From the NCBI RefSeq assembly GCF_039523075.1, contig NZ_BAAAEP010000022.1:1-64000 (forward strand): a stretch of DNA of 64,000 nucleotides, read 5' to 3'. Origin of the DNA: Caenispirillum bisanense (GTDB lineage Bacteria; Pseudomonadota; Alphaproteobacteria; Rhodospirillales; Rhodospirillaceae). The notes under the pieces are model-generated. The model saw only the letters and a list, made by a program, of their open reading frames with translations, had not been told where the DNA came from and ran no database searches. The position numbers were made by a program, and so were the translations under genes. Positions 8,861 through 17,087 of the stretch are shown here, piece after piece. The stretch's first letter is position 1; each line of letters opens with the position of its first letter.

Positions 8861-9274
8861 ATGACCATGACCTGCGTTCCCGGGAACCTGATGGACCGCC
8901 TGCGCGGCGCCGGCTTGCGGCCGACGCGGCAGCGCATCGCCCTGGCGCGCCTGCTGTTCGAGGACGGCGACCGCCACCTGACCGCCGAGCAGCTGCACAC
9001 CATGGCGCTGACCGCCGACATCCGGGTGTCGCTGGCCACGGTCTACAACACCCTGCACCAGTTCACCGACGCCGGCCTGCTGCGGGAAATCGTGGTCGAC
9101 AGCGGCCGGTCGTACTTCGACACCAACACCAGCGACCACCACCACTTCTTTTACGAGCGCTCCGGCCGGCTGGAGGACATCCCCTTCGGGCAGGTTCAGC
9201 TGACCGCCGTGCCGCAGGCGCCGGAAGGCACCAGCATCCGGCGGGTGGATGTGGTGGTGCGCGTCGACGGCTGA
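8861..9274 (+). CDS. irr: Irr-type Fur family iron response regulator
   Basis: The 137-aa product is a Fur-superfamily repressor with a winged helix near the N-terminus (GLRPTRQRIALARLLF, then VSLATVYNTLHQFTDAGLL). The feature TNTSDHHHFFYE, with three consecutive histidines, identifies the Irr branch, the haem-responsive regulator of alphaproteobacteria. The Cys-Pro haem motif at the N-terminus of rhizobial Irr is absent (here TCVPG), so haem sensing, if any, would rely on the HHH site. In-frame starts exist at 8831 (GTG), 8852 and 8861; I chose 8861 because GCGGA sits 10 bases upstream, but 8867 is also possible. It appears monocistronic. Confidence 0.88.
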   Translation: MTMTCVPGNLMDRLRGAGLRPTRQRIALARLLFEDGDRHLTAEQLHTMALTADIRVSLATVYNTLHQFTDAGLLREIVVDSGRSYFDTNTSDHHHFFYERSGRLEDIPFGQVQLTAVPQAPEGTSIRRVDVVVRVDG

Positions 9275-9460
9275 CCGTCGACCGGTGCTTCTGACGAAAG
9301 TCAGGCGCGGGACTAAAGTCTCGGAAACACCATCATAAAGTGGTGCCCTGTCGCCACTTTGCCCTTCATCATTCGGATTATCCTGGTGTAGCATCTGCGC
9401 TGCAGGGTCCGGCGGTCGCGCAGGCGGCCGCATGGCGGGTGGACGGGGGAAACAGGGTTC

Positions 9461-10603
9461 TTGCCGGCGCAACCAGGGGTCATCGACGAGGCGGCATTGC
9501 TGCGTCTGGCGCGGGAGAAATCCGCCGACGCCCGCGCCCGCCTTGCGGCCACCATCAGCGATCTGTTCGCCGAGCAGGGGCGGGTGCTCACCGACCGCGA
9601 ACGCGCCCTGATGGCCGACATCCTGCGCCGCATCCTGCGCGAGATCGAGATCAGCGTCCGCCGTCAGGTGGCGCAGGCCATCGCCAGCCAGGACGACCTG
9701 CCGCGCGACCTGCTGGTGTTCCTCGCCAACGACGAGATCGAGGTCGCCTTCCCCATCCTGCGCGGCAGCCGCGTGCTGCAGGACGAAGACCTGATCGAGG
9801 TTATCCGCAACCGCACCCTGGAACACCAGCTGGCCATCGCCAACCGCTACCACGTCAGCGCCGCGGTGTCGGAGGCGCTGGTGCAGACCGGCCGCCAGGA
9901 AGTCATCCGCGAGCTGCTGCAGAACAAGGACGCCACCATCGGCGAGGCCACCATGGAATACCTGGTGGAACAGTCGCGCCGGGTGGATACCTTCCAGGAA
10001 CCCATCCTGCGCCGCGCCGACCTGCCGGAAGACCTCGCCCGGCGCATGTTCCTGTGGGTATCGGCGGCGCTGCGCACCTACATCGTCGACCGCTTCGCCC
10101 TGCCGCCGGCGGTGGTCGACGACCTGATGGAGCGGGCGGCGCGCGAAGGCATCGCCCGCACGGTGGAGGAAGGCCGCGAGCGGCCGTCGGAAAAGCTGGC
10201 CGAGCGCCTGGCCCGCCACCGCGCCATCACGCCGGAACTGCTCATCTCCGCCCTGCACGACGGCGAGGTGTCGCTGTTCGTCAGCCTGCTCGCCCGGCTG
10301 GCCGAAATGCGCGAGCCGCTGGCCAAGCGCATGCTGTTCGAACCGGGCGGCGAGGGGCTGGCCATCACCTGCAAGGCGCTGGGATTCCCGCGCAAGGATT
10401 TCTCCGTCATCTTCCTGCTGTCGCGCAAGGCGCGGCCGGAAAATGCCCGCACCTTCAAGCAGGACCACGAGGCCGCCATGGCCTTCTTCGACCGCATTGA
10501 TACCCTGGCGGCGCAAAGCGTGCTGCGCCAGTGGCAGCGCGACCAGGACTACCTGAAGGCCCTGCGCGAGATCGAAAGCGGCCCCCTGGGCGGGAGGCGG
10601 TGA
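9461..10603 (+). CDS. DUF2336 domain protein
   Basis: The 380-aa, all-helical soluble protein has HEAT-like character and matches my recollection of DUF2336, an uncharacterised family common in Rhodospirillales and often next to sensor kinases. Visible elements are an N-terminal LLRLAREKSADARARLAATI segment, repeated pairs such as LIEVIRNRTLEHQLAIANR, and a C-terminal KALGFPRKDFSVIFLLSR stretch. The start is TTG at 9461, preceded by a GGGGGAAA run. Its stop overlaps the next start by one base (TGATG), so it is translationally coupled to the histidine kinase downstream. The molecular role is unknown; an accessory part in that kinase's signalling is inferred from context. Confidence 0.75.
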   Translation: MPAQPGVIDEAALLRLAREKSADARARLAATISDLFAEQGRVLTDRERALMADILRRILREIEISVRRQVAQAIASQDDLPRDLLVFLANDEIEVAFPILRGSRVLQDEDLIEVIRNRTLEHQLAIANRYHVSAAVSEALVQTGRQEVIRELLQNKDATIGEATMEYLVEQSRRVDTFQEPILRRADLPEDLARRMFLWVSAALRTYIVDRFALPPAVVDDLMERAAREGIARTVEEGRERPSEKLAERLARHRAITPELLISALHDGEVSLFVSLLARLAEMREPLAKRMLFEPGGEGLAITCKALGFPRKDFSVIFLLSRKARPENARTFKQDHEAAMAFFDRIDTLAAQSVLRQWQRDQDYLKALREIESGPLGGRR

Positions 10604-12150
10604 TGGGCCTGCCGGGCCGTCACGGCGAGCCGGATGCCCGGCAGCGCCTGTACGACCTGACCCGCCTGGTCTCCGACTGGATCTGGGAAACCGACCCTGA
10701 CGGAAGGTTCAGTTATATCTCCGGCCGGGTGCTCGACGTGCTCGGGCTGCTGCCGGAGGAAGTGCTGAACCGCCCCTTCGCCAGCCTGTGCGACGACCCC
10801 GCCGTGGCCACCCGGCTGGCCGGGCGCGGCGCCTTCCGCGACGTGCCGGCGGTGTTCCGCACCCGCCGCGATCAGGCCCGCCACATGCTGGTCAGCGCCC
10901 TGCCGTTCTATGACCTCGACAGCGGCGATTTCGCCGGCATGCGCGGCACCTGCCGCGACGTCACCGAACAGGTGCAGGCGGAGGCGGCGCTGAAGGCCCA
11001 GCTGGAGTTCCAGCAGGCGCTGCTGGACGCCATTCCTGCGCCAGTGTTCTACCGCCGCGGCGATGGCCGCTACGGCCTCGTCAACAGCGCCTTCGCCGCC
11101 ATGCTCGGCCGCACGCGCGAGGCCATCGTCGGCCGCACCCTGTTCGACCTGTTCCCGCTGGAAACCGCCCGCCGGTTGCTGGCGGCGGAGGCGGAACTGA
11201 CCGCCGGCGGCGGCGGCGCCCGCAGCGTCATGGACCGCCTGCCGTGGCCGGAGGCGGAACCGCGCGACGTCATCCTCACCCTTGCCACCACCCGCGACGC
11301 CGGGGCGGCGGCCGGGCCGGAGCCCGATCCCGCCGAGGGCCAGGGGCTGATCGGCGTCGTTACCGACATCACCGACCGCATGCGGGCGGAACGCGACCTG
11401 CAGGCGTCGGTGCGGGCGCTGGAGCGCAGCAACCGCGAGCTGGAGCTGTTCCTGCACATCGCCAGCCACGACCTGCAGGAACCGACCCGCAGCGTCGTCA
11501 GCTTCTGCCAGCTGCTGGCGAAAAGCCTGGAAGGCAGCCTGAGCGACGAGCAGCAGGACTACATGAACCACGCCATGGACGGCGCCCGCCGCATGCGGCT
11601 GGTGGTGCAGGATCTCGGCACCTACGCCCGCGCCGGCTCGCGCGAGGCGGTGCCGGCGCGGGTGGACATGGCGGCGCTGGTGGCCGAGGTGCTGCGCAGC
11701 CTGAAGCCGCAGATGGCCGACTGCGCCGCCGCCGTCACCGTCGGCGCCCTGCCGGTGGTGCAGGCCGACCGCGGTCAGGTGGCGGAACTGGTGCGCAACC
11801 TGATCGACAACGCCCTGAAGTTCTGCGCCGAGGACCGGCCGCCGGCCATCGGCATCGACGCCTGGCGCGACGACGCCGCCTCGCCGTTCTGGACCTTCCG
11901 CGTCAGCGACAACGGCATCGGCATCGAAGCCCGTCACCACGACCGCATCTTCGGCCTGTTCCAGCGCCTGCACCGCCGCGACCGCTATGGCGGCACCGGC
12001 ATCGGGCTGGCCGTCTGCCGCAAGATCGTGGAACGTCACGGCGGCCGCATCTGGGTCGACAGCCAGCCCGGCAAGGGCACCAGCGTGCTGTTCACCCTGC
12101 CGGCCCTGCCGTCGGCCGCCCCATCGGGCGGCGACAGCGACGGCGGCTGA
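10603..12150 (+). CDS. Cytoplasmic PAS-PAS sensor histidine kinase
   Basis: The 515-aa product has two PAS domains (about residues 20-130, with WIWETDPDGRFSYISG, and about 145-265). A HisKA domain follows, with phosphoacceptor His in FLHIASHDLQEPTRSV, then HATPase_c with the N box LIDNALKFCAE, the G1 box DNGIGIEARHH and GTGIGLAVCRKIVERHGG. No membrane segment or receiver is visible, so it should sense a cytoplasmic cue through PAS. The His-box sequence is of the phytochrome-like type. It overlaps the DUF2336 gene by one base. No cognate response regulator is adjacent. Confidence 0.9.
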   Translation: MGLPGRHGEPDARQRLYDLTRLVSDWIWETDPDGRFSYISGRVLDVLGLLPEEVLNRPFASLCDDPAVATRLAGRGAFRDVPAVFRTRRDQARHMLVSALPFYDLDSGDFAGMRGTCRDVTEQVQAEAALKAQLEFQQALLDAIPAPVFYRRGDGRYGLVNSAFAAMLGRTREAIVGRTLFDLFPLETARRLLAAEAELTAGGGGARSVMDRLPWPEAEPRDVILTLATTRDAGAAAGPEPDPAEGQGLIGVVTDITDRMRAERDLQASVRALERSNRELELFLHIASHDLQEPTRSVVSFCQLLAKSLEGSLSDEQQDYMNHAMDGARRMRLVVQDLGTYARAGSREAVPARVDMAALVAEVLRSLKPQMADCAAAVTVGALPVVQADRGQVAELVRNLIDNALKFCAEDRPPAIGIDAWRDDAASPFWTFRVSDNGIGIEARHHDRIFGLFQRLHRRDRYGGTGIGLAVCRKIVERHGGRIWVDSQPGKGTSVLFTLPALPSAAPSGGDSDGG

Positions 12151-12161
12151 GGCGGCGGCTT

Positions 12162-13046
12162 CTACTCGCCGACGTTCAGCAGCAGGCCCAGGCGGCGCGC
12201 CGTGCGGAAGGTGCGCAGGAACAGCAGCACCGCCAGCCCCAGGTAGAGCACGTTCAGGGCCACCGCGCCGGTGAACAGGTCCCAGCGGAACACGCCGTCG
12301 AACATCACCGCCCGCATGCCCTCGAACACATAGGCCGGCGGCAGCGCCCAGGCCACCGGCTGCAGCCAGCCGGGCAGGGCGTCGATGGGGTAATAGATGC
12401 CGCTGACCGGCCCGAAGGCGAAGATCGCCACCCATGCCAGGCTCTCCGCCCCCAGGCCGTAGCGCAGGATCAGGGCGCTGACTGCCAGCCCGATGGCCCA
12501 GCCGCTGACCAGCAGGTTGGCGAAGAAGGTCAGCAGCGGCAGGCCCATGGCGAAGATGTTGTACTCGTAGAACCAGATGGCCAGCAGCGCCGCCGGCAGC
12601 AGGCCGATGGTGGTGCGGATGAAGCTCATGGTCATGATCGCCGCCACCAGTTCATAGGGCCGCAGCGGGCTGACGAACAGGTGGCCGAGGTTGCGCGACC
12701 ACATCTCCTCCATGAAGGAGATGGACAGGCCGAGGTTGCCGCGGAACATCACGTCCCACAGCAGCACCGCCGCCAGCAGCACGCCGAAGGCCTGCGCCAC
12801 CCAGCTGGAATGCTGCATGAAGAACATGGTGATGAAGCCCCACAGCACCATCTGCATGGTCGGCCAGTAGGCCAGTTCCAGCAGCCGCGGCACCGACGAC
12901 CGGAGGACATAGAGGTGCCGCAGCACCACCGCGAACACCCGCCGGCCGGCGAAGGTGGCGGAGGTGGGGCGCTGGATCGGGCTGAAGCCCTGGTCCTCCG
13001 GCGGCGGGGCAGGCGGGGCGGACGGGTGTGGCAGGGGACGGGTCAT
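12162..13046 (-). CDS. ABC-2 type transporter permease
   Basis: The 294-aa integral membrane protein has about six predicted helices in its C-terminal 240 residues, after a Pro-rich cytoplasmic N-terminus. It includes ELAYWPTMQMVLWGFITMFF, SFMEEMWSRNLGHLFVSPLR (the ABC-2 signature region) and FGPVSGIYYPIDALPGWLQP. Its ATG overlaps the ATPase gene's stop by four bases (ATGA), so the two subunits are translationally coupled and should form one exporter. The substrate (drug, lipid or polysaccharide) cannot be told. Confidence 0.88.
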   Translation of the reverse strand: MTRPLPHPSAPPAPPPEDQGFSPIQRPTSATFAGRRVFAVVLRHLYVLRSSVPRLLELAYWPTMQMVLWGFITMFFMQHSSWVAQAFGVLLAAVLLWDVMFRGNLGLSISFMEEMWSRNLGHLFVSPLRPYELVAAIMTMSFIRTTIGLLPAALLAIWFYEYNIFAMGLPLLTFFANLLVSGWAIGLAVSALILRYGLGAESLAWVAIFAFGPVSGIYYPIDALPGWLQPVAWALPPAYVFEGMRAVMFDGVFRWDLFTGAVALNVLYLGLAVLLFLRTFRTARRLGLLLNVGE

Positions 13047-13858
13047 TCCGACAGGCTCTCCGGTGCGGTGCCGCCGCCGGGGCGGTTGGGATCACGCTCG
13101 GGCGGTTCGGCCGGCTGTGCCTCGACCCGCCCGCGGGCGATGTCGAGGAACACGTCCTCCAGCGTGGCGCGGCCATAACGGCCGAGCAGGGCCGCCGGGG
13201 CGCCACGGTCGAACACCCGGCCGCCCTTCATGATCAGCACGTCGTCACACAGCCGCTCCACCTCCTGCATGTTGTGGCTGGCGAGGAACAGGGTGGCGCC
13301 GGTGCGCTTCTGATAGCCGCCGAGGTAGGTGCGGACCCAGTCGCCGGTGTCGGGGTCGAGGGAGGCGGTGGGCTCGTCCAGCAGCAGCAGGGCGGGGTCG
13401 TTGAGCAGCGCCTTGGCCAGCGCCACGCGGGTCTTCTGCCCGGCCGACAGCTTGCCCGACGGCCGCTTCATCAGGTGTTCGATGTCGAGGTCGCGGGCCA
13501 GCTCGGCGATGCGGCCGCGCGGGTCGCGCAGGCCGTAGAGGTGGGCATAGACCATCAGGTTCTCCCGCACCGTCAGGCGGTGGGGCAGGTCCACATAGGG
13601 GCTGGAGAAGTTCATGCGCGGCAGCACCCGGTGGCGGTCGGCCAGCATGTCGTGGCCGAGCACCCGGATGCTGCCGGCGGTCGGCAGCAGCAAGCCGAGC
13701 AGCATGGAGATGGTGGTGGTCTTGCCGGCCCCGTTGCCGCCCAAGAGGGCGACGGTGCTGCCGGCGGGGACCGAGAAGGTGAGGCCGTCGACGGCGGTGA
13801 CGGCGCCGTAGCGCTTGGTCAGGCCGTCGACGGCAATGGCGGGAGACGAATGGCTCAT
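13043..13858 (-). CDS. ABC transporter ATP-binding protein
   Basis: The 271-aa ATPase partners the permease encoded immediately downstream. Walker A is GGNGAGKTTTISML at about residues 41-54, the signature is KLSAGQKTRVALAKALL, Walker B is LLLLDEPTASLDPD and the switch His is in LFLASHNMQEVERL. The ATG at 13858 begins a typical MSHSSPAIAVDGLTKRYG. Longer in-frame starts would run into the chemoreceptor gene upstream. It is the CcmA/DrrA-like type used by two-gene exporters. Confidence 0.92.
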   Translation of the reverse strand: MSHSSPAIAVDGLTKRYGAVTAVDGLTFSVPAGSTVALLGGNGAGKTTTISMLLGLLLPTAGSIRVLGHDMLADRHRVLPRMNFSSPYVDLPHRLTVRENLMVYAHLYGLRDPRGRIAELARDLDIEHLMKRPSGKLSAGQKTRVALAKALLNDPALLLLDEPTASLDPDTGDWVRTYLGGYQKRTGATLFLASHNMQEVERLCDDVLIMKGGRVFDRGAPAALLGRYGRATLEDVFLDIARGRVEAQPAEPPERDPNRPGGGTAPESLSE

Positions 13859-13922
13859 GGCGGCGACTATGCGACTGATTCGCAACGAGGGAAAGGGCCA
13901 CTTGCTCGCCGCTGCGGCCCGG

Positions 13923-15383
13923 TCACGCCGCCCGCAGCCGCACCCGGTCGAGGAACTGGTCCACCAGGCGGCGCAGCGACTCCGCCTGGGTGCTGAGGGA
14001 TTCGGCGGCCGCCGCCACCTTGGCCGCCTCGCCGCGGGAGGTTTCCGAGGCCCGGCTGACGTCGTCGATGCCGCCGGCGGCGGTGCGGGTGTTGACGGCG
14101 GCCTCCTCGGCATGGCGGGCGATGTCCCGCGTTGCCGCCCCCTGCTGCTCGACGGCGGTGGCGATGGTGGCGGCCACCTCGTCAAGCACCCCGATGGTGT
14201 CGGCGATGCCGCCGATGGCCGCGACCGCCTCGCGCGTCACCTGCTGCACGCCGCCGATCTGGGCGGCGATGTCCTCGGTGGCGCGGGTGGTCTGCTGGGC
14301 CAGGGCCTTCACCTCGTTGGCGACGACGGCGAAGCCCTTGCCCGCCTCGCCGGCCCGTGCCGCCTCGATGGTGGCGTTGAGCGCCAGCAGGTTGGTCTGG
14401 TCGGCCACTGCCTGGATCAGCTTCACCACGTCGCCGATGCGGCTGGCGGCGGCGTCCAGGTCGGCCACCGTCTGCGACAGGCGGGCGGCCTCGGCGGCGG
14501 CGGCGGCGGCGATCTCGGTGGAGCGTGAGACCTGCCGGGTGATCTCGCTGACCGAGGCGGCCAGCTCGTCGGCCGCCGCCGCCATGGTCTGCACGTTGGC
14601 GGACGCCTGCCGCGAATCGCCGGCGGCGCCGCGCGAGCGGTCGGCGGTGTGTTCGGCCGCCCGCGCCATGGTGTCGGAACTGCCTTCCAGCGCCTGCGCC
14701 GCCGTGGTCAGGCCCTGCACGGCGCGGGTGACTTCGGCGTCGAAGGCGGCGGTGGCGTCGGCCAGGGTGGCGGCCACCATCTCCTGCTCGCGGCGCAGGC
14801 GCTGCTGCTCGGCGGCCAGACGCTCAGCGTCGGCGGTGGCGGCTTCGGCGCGGGCGACGGCGGCACCGGCCTCCAGCACGGCGCGGCGGATCTGCTCGCA
14901 CAGCCACATCAGGGCGGCGGCCTGCACCACCACCACGGCGGCATGCATCACCACGCGGCCGATGTCGCCGCCGCCGGGGAACACCACCGCCGGCAGCACC
15001 AGGTTGAGCAGCAGGTGATGCACCGCCACCGTGCCGGCCGTCACCACCACCGCCCGCCAGTCGCACCATACGGCCGACAGGGCGAGGGCGGCGAAGAAGG
15101 TCATGTGCATGTCGATCTGCCAGCCGTGACCGCGGGCGCTCCACACCAGCAGGGCCGGCATGATCGCCAGCGCGACGGCGGAGGTATGGCGCATGGCCGG
15201 GCCGGTGGCATCGGCACGCCAGCACAGGGTGACGGCGGCGGCGGTCAGCAGCGCCACCACCGCCGGCGGCAGCCAGGCATTGCCGTCGACCAGCGCGGTC
15301 ACGGCCACCACCGGCACCATCAGCCACAGCAGAAGGACGAGAAGGCCGGCATAGCGGCGGCGGAGCAGGTCAAGGGCGGTCAT
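13923..15383 (-). CDS. Methyl-accepting chemotaxis protein
   Basis: The 486-aa chemoreceptor has an N-terminal membrane region of about five or six helices (residues 10-170) in place of a periplasmic sensor domain. A coiled coil follows (about 175-215), then the MCP signalling domain. The conserved hairpin tip is visible as IQAVADQTNLLALNATIEAA followed by RAGEAGKGFAVVANEVKALA. No HAMP domain is obvious, so the membrane helices probably connect directly to the signalling coil. It has its own start 61 bases after the small upstream ORF and may be co-transcribed with the genes on either side. The ligand is unknown. Confidence 0.92.
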   Translation of the reverse strand: MTALDLLRRRYAGLLVLLLWLMVPVVAVTALVDGNAWLPPAVVALLTAAAVTLCWRADATGPAMRHTSAVALAIMPALLVWSARGHGWQIDMHMTFFAALALSAVWCDWRAVVVTAGTVAVHHLLLNLVLPAVVFPGGGDIGRVVMHAAVVVVQAAALMWLCEQIRRAVLEAGAAVARAEAATADAERLAAEQQRLRREQEMVAATLADATAAFDAEVTRAVQGLTTAAQALEGSSDTMARAAEHTADRSRGAAGDSRQASANVQTMAAAADELAASVSEITRQVSRSTEIAAAAAAEAARLSQTVADLDAAASRIGDVVKLIQAVADQTNLLALNATIEAARAGEAGKGFAVVANEVKALAQQTTRATEDIAAQIGGVQQVTREAVAAIGGIADTIGVLDEVAATIATAVEQQGAATRDIARHAEEAAVNTRTAAGGIDDVSRASETSRGEAAKVAAAAESLSTQAESLRRLVDQFLDRVRLRAA

Positions 15384-15444
15384 GGTCGGCTCGCGGGCAG
15401 GGGATCGGGGATCGGATCGGGGGACTGGCGGCGGAGGGGGAGCG

Positions 15445-15756
15445 TCACGGCACCGGCGGCGCGCAGCCGGCCAGGCCGGCGGGGTCGAGCAGCAGCACGC
15501 CGCCCGCCGCCCGCAGGCCGGCGCGGAAGGTCGCGTCGTCGTCGCCGTTCGCCGGCTGCGCCACCACCAGGCCGGGCAGGGCGGCGGCGGCCGTCACCTG
15601 GCCGCCGGCCGGCTCCACCGCCGTGACGGCGGCGGCGAAGGCGGCCGGCAGCACGGCCACCGGCCCGTGGGCGGGCGGCCACAGGCCGGCGATCACGCCA
15701 CCGGCGAGCCCCGCCACCCCGAGGGCGGCGGCTGGAAGGAAGGCAGACAGGGGCAC
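15445..15756 (-). CDS. Small Ala-rich exported or anchored protein, unknown function
   Basis: The 103-aa ORF starts with a hydrophobic stretch (about residues 3-25, FLPAAALGVAGLAGGVIAGL) consistent with a signal peptide or anchor. A short domain follows with VVAQPANGDDDATFRAGL and LLLDPAGLAGCAPPVP. I do not recognise the family. It is on the same strand as, and just upstream of, the chemoreceptor gene, so a link to it is possible. High GC makes chance ORFs common; the signal-like start and tidy spacing favour a real gene. Confidence 0.5.
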   Translation of the reverse strand: MPLSAFLPAAALGVAGLAGGVIAGLWPPAHGPVAVLPAAFAAAVTAVEPAGGQVTAAAALPGLVVAQPANGDDDATFRAGLRAAGGVLLLDPAGLAGCAPPVP

Positions 15757-15860
15757 GGAGACCCTCCGGCAGGCGTCAGAGCGCGATGCGGTGCGTTTTC
15801 AGACGCTATACGCCGGAAGTATCCGAGTAGATCAATGTGGTATTTTGCGCGGCTTTCGCC

Positions 15861-17087
15861 TCAGAAGAGAACGGTGCCGCGCATCCAGGTGTCGATCAAC
15901 CTGCCCTGGTAGAGGGTGATGTCCTGGCTGCGGCCGAAGTCCACCGCCTCCTCGCTGTCGCAGCGGGCGAGGATCAGCCGGCCGGGCGGGATGGCGCGCA
16001 GCGCCTCGCGGGCGATGGCGCCCTGGGGGCTCGCCAGCACCTTGGGCAGTTCGGGCGTCCACGACAGTTTCACCAGTTCCGCCCCCAGCCGCTTGGGGTC
16101 GACGTAGGCGAGCGACCGCCACGTCACCCCGTCCAGGCAGACGCGATAGCCGCGCTGGCGCAGGAAGTCGCGGGCGAAGGTATAGGCGGCGAGGTCGGCG
16201 AAGATGTCTTCCGCCCGCAGCTCGATCACCACCGTGCCGTGGCTGCCGGCCGCCAGCTCGTCGTCGAAGGCCAGGAACTCGTCCGACAGGATGGAGGCGA
16301 CGTTGAGGTTGATGCTGAACCCCTTGCCGAGGGTGCGGTCGTCGCGCCGCGCCAGCAGCGCCAGCACCCGGCGGTCGAGCGTCTGGGTCAGGCGCTGGAA
16401 CAGCCACGGGTTGGAGGCGAGGTCGACGGTCGGCATCAGCGTCTCGCGCAGGTCGGCGATGGAGACGAAGACCTCGGTGAACATCACGCTCGGCCGCCCG
16501 TCGCCCACCATCACCGCCACCGCCTGACGGCGGATGTGGCTGGCCAGGCTGGCATTGGCGAGCATGCTTTCGATGCGGCCGAGCACGCCCGGCGTCAGCG
16601 GCTCGCCCTGCGGCGCCCGGCGCAGCCCGCCGAGGGTGCTGCGGGCGACGATCTCGACGTCGTCGGCGGCCTGACGGATGACCCGGTCTTCCGCCTCGCG
16701 CAGCAGGTCGCCGTAGTGATCGGCGAAGCTGCGGCGGGCGACCAGATCGGCGGCATCGGCCAGCGGATCGCTGCCGAGCAGGAACCGCACCCGCACCACC
16801 GCCGCCTCGAACTCCGCCGAGGTGCGGTCGGCATAGACCGCCATCAGGTCGCCGTCGCGGGTCCAGTAGGTCTTCACTCCGGCGGCGACGGCGGGGGCCA
16901 TGGCCTCCTCGATGTCGCGGTTGAAGCTGTCGGGCCGCGATTCGGCCCGCAGGCCCGACAGCCGCAGGGTGGCGAGGGTGCGGCCGCGGGTGTCGCCATC
17001 AAGCCGGCGCAGGTCGTCGAGCAGCATGCGCTCGTGCGGGGCGCCCAGCGGATGGACGTAGGGGGCAGGGGCGGGCGGGGCGCTCAC
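15861..17087 (-). CDS. Degenerate EAL-like domain protein (second of pair)
   Basis: The 408-aa soluble protein has the same layout as the gene upstream: an N-terminal half with LLGSDPLADAADLV and FADHYGDLLREAEDR, then an EAL-like barrel. In the barrel, SINLNVAS, VVIELRAEDIFADLAAY, ELVKLSWTPEL, ILARCDSEEAVDFG and LYQGRLID line up with EAL motifs. The EAL/ExLxR signature itself and the DDFG metal site are not there, so it is probably a c-di-GMP sensor, scaffold or inactive enzyme rather than a phosphodiesterase. The GTG start overlaps the upstream stop by four bases (GTGA). Confidence 0.7.
   Translation of the reverse strand: MSAPPAPAPYVHPLGAPHERMLLDDLRRLDGDTRGRTLATLRLSGLRAESRPDSFNRDIEEAMAPAVAAGVKTYWTRDGDLMAVYADRTSAEFEAAVVRVRFLLGSDPLADAADLVARRSFADHYGDLLREAEDRVIRQAADDVEIVARSTLGGLRRAPQGEPLTPGVLGRIESMLANASLASHIRRQAVAVMVGDGRPSVMFTEVFVSIADLRETLMPTVDLASNPWLFQRLTQTLDRRVLALLARRDDRTLGKGFSINLNVASILSDEFLAFDDELAAGSHGTVVIELRAEDIFADLAAYTFARDFLRQRGYRVCLDGVTWRSLAYVDPKRLGAELVKLSWTPELPKVLASPQGAIAREALRAIPPGRLILARCDSEEAVDFGRSQDITLYQGRLIDTWMRGTVLF

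Noticed and set aside
7866..8864. 332-aa frame inside the flavoprotein gene
   Set aside because: Arg/Gly/Pro-rich out-of-frame shadow of a recognised gene.
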